64,000 nt of DNA, from contig JAHQIW010006386.1 of assembly GCA_019055375.1 (NCBI GenBank), positions 1 through 64,000 on the forward strand, in the 5' to 3' direction. The notes below the pieces were generated by a model. That model was not told the origin of the DNA. It searched no databases and was given only the letters and a program-made list of their open reading frames with translations. Source of the stretch: Parelaphostrongylus tenuis. Taxonomy: Eukaryota > Nematoda > Chromadorea > Rhabditida > Metastrongylidae. Positions 58,097 through 64,000 of this stretch are shown here, piece after piece. The first letter of the stretch is position 1, and each line of letters starts with the position of its first letter. The position numbers were made by a program, and so were the translations under genes.

Positions 58097-61000
58097 ATGC
58101 CTTCAGAAGGAATGGAACCGGGTAAGCCACCGTGCTTATTGCTGCCGACGGTGTGCGTCAGTGGGAGTAAAACGTCGTCTTCTGTAGAGCAGCCATCGAC
58201 GTCCTCGTGCTCAGTATCTTCCTCTGACGTCGTGACGTCGTCGTCGTCAAGACAGACCACTTCACTACCGCCGTCCACACCGGCGCAGGTTGACATCATC
58301 TCACCAAAGGTACACCAAGATTTATTTTGCATTCATTTCTACATTTTCGGCCCCTCACAAATTTATTTCGCACCTTTAATTTTCTTTCATTCATAGCTCT
58401 CGCTTATTCTACTTATAAATGCCGTATTTATAAGTACTAATTGGTATATTCCACCTAGAAATATCCGTTTCTAATTATACACAGAATGCATTGTTTTCGA
58501 ACGATCCGAAACTGAAGCTCCCTAATAGTCTGCCAAATCTCAAGTCTGTTCTATGCTTCTGTGAGGATACGAGTACAACTTCTTCCTTGTGGGCGAGTTT
58601 ATTTCTTACCCATGACTTGAGCCTCACATTTTTATGAACTTCGATCTTTCTTTGAAGTCTGCCTGCTTGCTTATCATTTTCGCTGCGTCATCATATCAAA
58701 ACCAGTTTTTACTCTGATCTTGAAAGTGAGGATAATGCCGATGAAATAAAGTCATTGTATTTCTCATCTAGACGTTTATTTCTTTCCAACCGCTTCAAAA
58801 TACCTCCGTAAGTCGCTGAGTCCCATCATATGCGTGTGTCTCTGTTCATGTCAGACAACTTACTCAACTTTTCGTCTTTCTTAGTGATGACTATTTCCTC
58901 TTTCAACACTTATCTGATCAATTTTTAACTTTGTATGATACATATTGTAGTTTTGTATAATACTAATTTCTCAGTGTTATATAGTTTAGAGTTATATCGT
59001 TGTTTTTGACGCATCTTTTGACGTAAATCTTTCCTTGGTCATGAAGATGGAGAGACATGGCAACAAACACTTTGAACAACGAAAAAAATTGATCAGCGGC
59101 TCACAAAAGACGGTCTGGAATGTTTGAGCGATTAAATTCATGAAGGCCTCAAATTCTGGAGTCTGGAATAATTTGCCAGGGTTCACCGCGAGAAAGATCT
59201 TTGTTGCGGTCAACTGAAAACATACCTCCCATGTCGCTTCTAGAGAACTTTCCCTTAGGACTATTGTCAACATTTTGAGCATAACTATTCAGTAGAGAAA
59301 AGTTCTGCGTTTGTTTTATCTTTATTAATCGACATTTGCCTCAAGTAGATACTAGAAATGTCTCCACGCAGTCGGAGACATCCTATGGGAAACCACATTT
59401 TGCTACAAAATGCTTGATTTTCACCGCCACTGAACAGAAATCAATCCGCTTTTGCCAAGTTTAGTAAGCCTACTCTTTACCACCGTCATGAATGGAGTTA
59501 TCAACCTTTCCAGGTGACGAAGTTCTACTAAAGGGTGGTCTTGTTCCACTTCAAAGCGCAACATCAAGGCATATTTATTTGATTTACAATTACGAGGAAC
59601 AGTAATAAGGATAACGAGGAATTACATTGCATAGTAATAAGGATAAAAAGCTTATATCAGTACAGTTTTCGTATTGCTGCTATCCACAACCTACAATCCG
59701 CATTATGTGCAATCGTGTTCCCGGTATCAAAGAGCGTTTGAGTGGGAGATTGTATATTATTGGTAAGCGGCGGTGGTGGTCTGTCCCAATCAGTGACTTC
59801 TACTCGATGGGTGCAATCACGAGTGCTGGTCGTCTTGATTGTGGTGCTATCAGACAACACGCTGAATTATCTCTAGAAGTTGCGTCGAGCACGACTTCCA
59901 TATCTGCAAAGACGCTGAGAAATCTTCTCACGTGTCGGGCTTACTTCTTTTTTTCTGCTATCATCGTCTGAGTGATAGCGCGTTTTCAGCGAATTTCGTA
60001 CTCAGTGGGAAAGTCGTTTTTTTCTTTTTCTATGTCAAAAATAACAGAGAGTGTCGTGGAAAATCAGCAAGTGAGTTGAGTTCCCATATTTTTTGATTAG
60101 TGCTCAACGTGTCTAAACGTTTTTTCATTGTCTTCTTATAACTAACTTACTTTACTGCTTTTAGAGTGGATTTCAAAAAGCATCATAGTGCGGATTAAAT
60201 TTCGTCATCAATGATAGAGTGTATGATTACTCGCAGTCAGATATTTTTTGAATTTTATGCTGTAGAATATATAACAATTACTATACACAATCACATGGTA
60301 TTTCATTTTGTGAATTGTAGAAGAAGACCAAACGCCACAGCAAAATTCTCGTTCAGCCTCGTGTTCCGGTAACGTCAAATGCGGTGATATTTCATCGATG
60401 GTATGCGTATCGCGATGAGCGGACAAGTAGTTCGAGTTCAGACAGCGGAATAGCCAATCTACAGTTCAGTCCTCCACATTTAGTGCCCTTAGGTGAGAAC
60501 TCAGAACACGCCGAATCTGTGCTCTACTTCAATAAATCGCTGTATCTCATCAAATTCGTGAACCCTTCAACACTGATGTTGATCCTACTACTATGACAAT
60601 TAAATATCACTAGTTCGATAAAGGTTCTGTGAATAAAGAGCAATAGGAGACACTGGAAGGTTTTCTCAAGTATAAGACGATCATAACTCTGTTTTTCATG
60701 GAATTAAGCGGATATTCTCATGCTATCGGTGTCACTCAATTAATTAAGATTAGCAACACTCAAAATCTCAGTGTTTTCACTGTCTTTTTCGCAGTAACAT
60801 GATGTTTCACATATACCTATGAGAATTAAGTGGTGAGCAAAAGTGTGACCTCAGGCGGAAATCGAACCCGCGTTTCATCCGTATCGGGGACGCGTGCTAC
60901 CACTACACCACCGATGTACATTCGCACCACCACTATTTTTGCTCACCAGTTAATTTTCTTTGGTAAATAAGATTGAATAGTAGATTCCTGCCAATTCAGG

Positions 61001-64000
61001 GAGTACGATGACTTTTGATATAGCCCGCATTGCGCAAGTGGCAAGCGGGATACGAAGTTTCAATCTAATCTCAAACGTCGACAAGGATGTTCAATATGAT
61101 AAGAACTCGAAGATAGGGTGGGATTATATTGTTTCCCCGTAATCACTACTGGACGAGAGTGGCGAGCAACATGATTTGCCAAGCACAAGGAGATCGCCAA
61201 CTGCATAATGAGACCACTAATCCACGAAATTTCCAATGTGAACGCAGCGCTCTCATTTTAGGAACATCGTTCGGTGAGTTCAGCAGTAATGGCGCTGTCA
61301 CCGCCTGGACTTTCGCCACTCAATGTGAAGGATTCGGCATTTTCAACACCGTCGAAAGAGCCAAATAATACAAACCGCTTCACTTTCGATCATGTACCGT
61401 TCCAAAATCTGTCATCAGGTTTGCTATTAATTTGCTATCAATTTTTATTGCATGCTAACTACCATGTGTTTTAATATGTCGCTCATATATAACAAAAGAA
61501 ATTACATCTTGCATTCTTATCTTGGTTTATAAACAAACTTTTCTCTCTAGGCCAGTGATTTCAATATCTAAACTTACTACGATTTTAAAAAAACGACTGC
61601 ATAACCTTTCTGTCCTTCAGAAAAACTTCATTACAAAAATTCGCATTTGATTATGGGATTAACGGTGGACTAGAAATGGAGTAAAATTCAGCTAATGTCA
61701 TACTAAAGTCGTGCGAATATGTTGCATGGAATTTCGTAGATATGAGACATGGATATGGGAATTTTATGCCCTTAACTGATTTCTGCTCTTCGTGTTATTT
61801 GTTGTCTCTTTGGTCAGCAGTCCTTGATATTTCAAACTTACATCAGAAGCCTTACCGCTATCTCTTTTGTAACGTGTACGTATGTCAAACTTTGAAGGAT
61901 CCAACAAAATTTTTCAGCAAGAAGAATTGATTTCTAGAGATAACTGATAGGACCATGTGTGATGTTAAGATATCATGCGGAAAAGTGTCAAAATGTTGAA
62001 AAGAATGCACAGAGCTGATGCGACCATTGATGATTCTGTGCAGTTTTGGTTGCTATTTGATGGGACATCAGCCAATGAGACTTCGAAAATTTTACTTTTT
62101 AGAATGGAAAAGCTAAACTCACCATATGCTTTAAGAGCGCATGTGGCGCTGTGGTTAGGGGTGCTCTGCATCGCACACGAGGTCTATGGTTCCATCTCGC
62201 GCTAGTGGCTCCCCAAGCCATCCATCCCTCCGGGCCGGTAAATTGATATCAGACTGGTCTCAGACTTGTCTGGAAGGATAAGCAGCACCAATCTGGTTCA
62301 GCGGGAGGCCACCGCGAGTCATTGTAAAGACTAGACATGCTTTCAATCACCTCAAACGAAGTTAGAAAGTGAGGACGAAAGCATGGCGCATCCCTCAGGA
62401 AATGATCAACGCCGAGAGCTTAGTCCTTTATTAGCTTATACCATATGATTTGAGGTCATTTCTAGCTTAATATGAGTTTATGCATCAAGTATACAAGATT
62501 CCCAAATCTGCGGTGCTTAAGAACAAATTATAAGCTTATTATAAGCTTTTATGGTAATATGGGCAATTCTAATGTCATAATCCTGCAATTCTCCTAATCA
62601 TAAACACAAATTTGGCAAAGAAAAAAAAAACGGGAAGGCAAGCCTTTTTCCGATACACCAGCGCGGTAGCTACTTAATGAACTCAGGACACCCGAGTGTA
62701 GTTATTACTAATTTTTAAAACCACAAAATAATTTCCGATGACCCAGCTTGCATATGAGGAGAGAATTCCACAGACACTCAAGTTACAGTGAATTCTCACC
62801 CGAATTCAAGTTTTTCTAGGTGGGTGAGCGTTGCAAAACAAAGCAAATGCAAGAAGTGTAAGAGCTCGCACGACATGTGTGAAAGCGGGTCATCTAAATA
62901 TCTGAGTAATATGTCGTATAACATGTGGTCGACCATCTTTATGAAGCTGAAATTTTTGGTAATCATTGTCGGTCGCAAACTTCGTGTTTTGGCACATCTT
63001 GTCGATTATACGGCAAAAAATTCGTTGTTAAAATAGTAATGTTTTGATATAGGATGTTGTAATGGATCACTCAATAACCTGTCCCAATAACTCAGCGCAA
63101 GCACAGTTACCAGGCTATCAATTACTTAACGCAAACATTTCCTCGTGAATTAGTTCCTAGAGCTTTTTGATTCTCCATATTTGCTCAACAGAATCTTATT
63201 GACCATCGCATAGATTCAATTCTTATCCGATTATTCCGAATCTCACGCGTTCATGCAGCGCGTAGTTTATCTTGGCTGCTTTTGATTCTCATTGTTATCA
63301 AAGAATCTTGAACAGAGCGTTGAAATTGTGAATTATTTCAAGGATCTTGTGCTAGATTTTGCATTGGCGCAAATTTGTGTAAAAATGCTTCGCTTTCTCC
63401 TTTTGAAATAGTGATGAGAGTTACTGAACAGAAATTAGTTTGAAGAGTAACAAACGTCAATGCAGTATTAGGAGGCGCAGTGGCTAGAAGTGTTCTGAGT
63501 CACACACGTGGTCGATGGTTCGATCTCCCACTCATGGTTCACCAAGCCCTCCATCCTTCCGGCGTCGGTGAAATAGTACCAGATTTGTTTGAAGAGAAGG
63601 GGTAATAGCACTTTTTTCATAAAAAGATGGGCCACCATCATTCATTCACCTTATACGCTAGATGAAATCGAATGCATGGCGCATTCCTCAGGCATTGGTC
63701 GACGCCGAGAGCCCAATTCCTTATCCTTTTACATGCAATAATGTGTAAAAAGAGATGTGTACGAAATAAGAGACTATTCGAAGACATGAAGTTTCTTTCA
63801 TAGAAAGCCATTTCTTAATCAGTCAAGAGAATAAAGTCATGATTTCCTTTCATAAACCTGTTATTTGTCTTTTTCTATCCTTTATTCGGGTTAATTTGGA
63901 ACTTGACAGATCAGCTGGAGCCGATTGAAATTACGAGCGCTTTCGAATTGCCATCATCCTCCCGAAAAGATCCGGGGCGATTGAAGGATGCGCTGATGGC
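58097..64000 (+). CDS. Multi-exon gene, Ser/Pro-rich protein, 3' partial
   Basis: Exon 1 is 58097-58309 (71 codons, MPSEGMEPGKPP..., Ser-rich), donor AAG/GTACAC, phase 0. Exon 2 is 60321-60492 after GAATTGTAG (KKTKRHSKILVQ..., an SSSSSDSG run, FSPPHLVPL), donor TTAG/GTGAGA, phase 1. Exon 3 is 61284-61418 after AGTTCAG (VMALSPPGLSPL..., FTFDHVPFQNLSS), donor TCAG/GTTTGC, phase 1. Exon 4 is 63910-64000 after CTTGACAG (DQLEPIEITSAFELP..., GRLKDALMA), open to the window end. All phases fit. Over 200 residues are predicted with no signal peptide, membrane segment or known domain. Ser-Pro sites suggest a phosphorylated regulatory protein (inference). Introns carry SINEs and a tRNA-like element. Exons between those listed could be missing. 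Confidence 0.55.
58992..59282 (-). CDS. Hypothetical antisense ORF in intron 1
   Basis: A 96-codon minus-strand frame lies in the first intron of the 58097 gene. A perfect TTTTCAG acceptor at about 59212 precedes an open segment with protein-like content (AVNPGKLFQTPEFEAFMNLI), followed by a Cys-containing hydrophobic stretch. No domain is recognised and no partner exon was found. It may be chance or a decayed gene. Confidence 0.18.
   Translation of the reverse strand: MLKMLTIVLRESSLEATWEVCFQLTATKIFLAVNPGKLFQTPEFEAFMNLIAQTFQTVFCEPLINFFRCSKCLLPCLSIFMTKERFTSKDASKTTI
60824..60955 (-). mobile_element. tRNA-like element with 19-bp inverted ends
   Basis: AATTAAGTGGTGAGCAAAA (60824-60842) and its near-perfect inverted copy TTTTGCTCACCAGTTAATT (60937-60955) bound a minus-strand tRNA-like core. 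Box A is TGTAGTGGTAGCACG and box B is GGGTTCGATTTCC. This is the cleanest member of the family seen at 17463, 18053, 20657 and 30494. It lies in intron 2 of the 58097 gene. Confidence 0.65.
62131..62430 (+). mobile_element. tRNA-derived SINE in intron 3
   Basis: A tRNA-like head GCGCATGTGGCGCTGTGGTT with box B ATGGTTCCATCTCGC, then a body CCATCCATCCCTCCGGGCCG, CAGACTTGTCTGG, AGGCCACCGCGAG and the end CGCCGAGAGC...CCTTTA. It matches 18575-18842 and 63465-63735. It lies in the intron upstream of exon 4. Confidence 0.7.
63465..63738 (+). mobile_element. tRNA-derived SINE in intron 3, second copy
   Basis: Head GGAGGCGCAGTGGCTAGAAG, box B ATGGTTCGATCTCCC, body CCCTCCATCCTTCCGGCGTC and tail CATTCCTCAGGCATTGGTCG, CGCCGAGAGCCC. 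Same family and orientation as 62131-62430. Confidence 0.7.

Noticed and set aside
59627..59971. 114-codon plus-strand ORF as an extra exon of the 58097 gene
   Set aside because: An acceptor can be placed, but no donor in phase 0 fits exon 2. A strong GTAAGC donor within it would shift the phase.

Overview
The window looks like repeat-rich, gene-poor nuclear DNA of a nematode, most likely a strongylid (clade V) worm. This is inferred from the AT-rich base composition, TTTTCAG/TTTTAG-type splice acceptors, many decayed mariner/Tc1-like transposons, an RTE-like retrotransposon tail, and tRNA-derived short elements with a tail resembling strongylid SINEs. No bacterial, viral or organellar gene set is present. 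No full-length intact transposase, rRNA or convincing canonical tRNA was found.

The most striking content is a set of hammerhead self-cleaving ribozyme motifs carried by repeats. One family has stem I GCCCGA/TCGGGC (or GTGCAA/TTGCAC) and a palindromic stem III ACACGTGT. It occurs as a head-to-tail array of about 320 bp units (40872-41815) and as dispersed, often fold-back copies near 5.4, 11.1, 23.7, 33.7, 36.0 and 44.7 kb. A second family (stem I GTGCTA/TAGCAC, stem III based on TAGGCGCCTA) lies at 28.1-28.6 kb, with a decayed copy at 1.7 kb. The minimal stem III and the tandem or inverted layout resemble ribozymes described in Penelope-like elements and retrozymes. A GIY-YIG-like remnant at 52.57 kb is consistent with Penelope-like elements in this genome.

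Other mobile DNA: mariner/Tc1-family remnants at 2.46, 13.7, 24.1, 36.8, 45.6-46.8, 48.2 and 51.5-52.5 kb; an RTE-like 3' end at 12.3-12.7 kb; a possible RTE-like 5' fragment at 40.4 kb; and at least three tRNA-like element families, some unusually bounded by short inverted repeats. There is a TA microsatellite (26.5 kb), an ACTATC-type satellite (40.6-42.1 kb) and a long pyrimidine tract (49.2-49.6 kb).

Likely host genes are few. The best is the 5' part of a plus-strand multi-exon gene from 58097 to beyond the window end: four exons with compatible phases encode a Ser/Pro-rich protein that I do not recognise. Weaker candidates are a secreted-protein first exon (43416), a two-exon minus-strand gene (13543-13067), a 55-codon minus-strand ORF (57481-57314) and several isolated exon-like ORFs. 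Most remaining DNA is AT-rich intergenic or intronic sequence in which I see nothing definite. All splice models are read by eye and have no transcript support.
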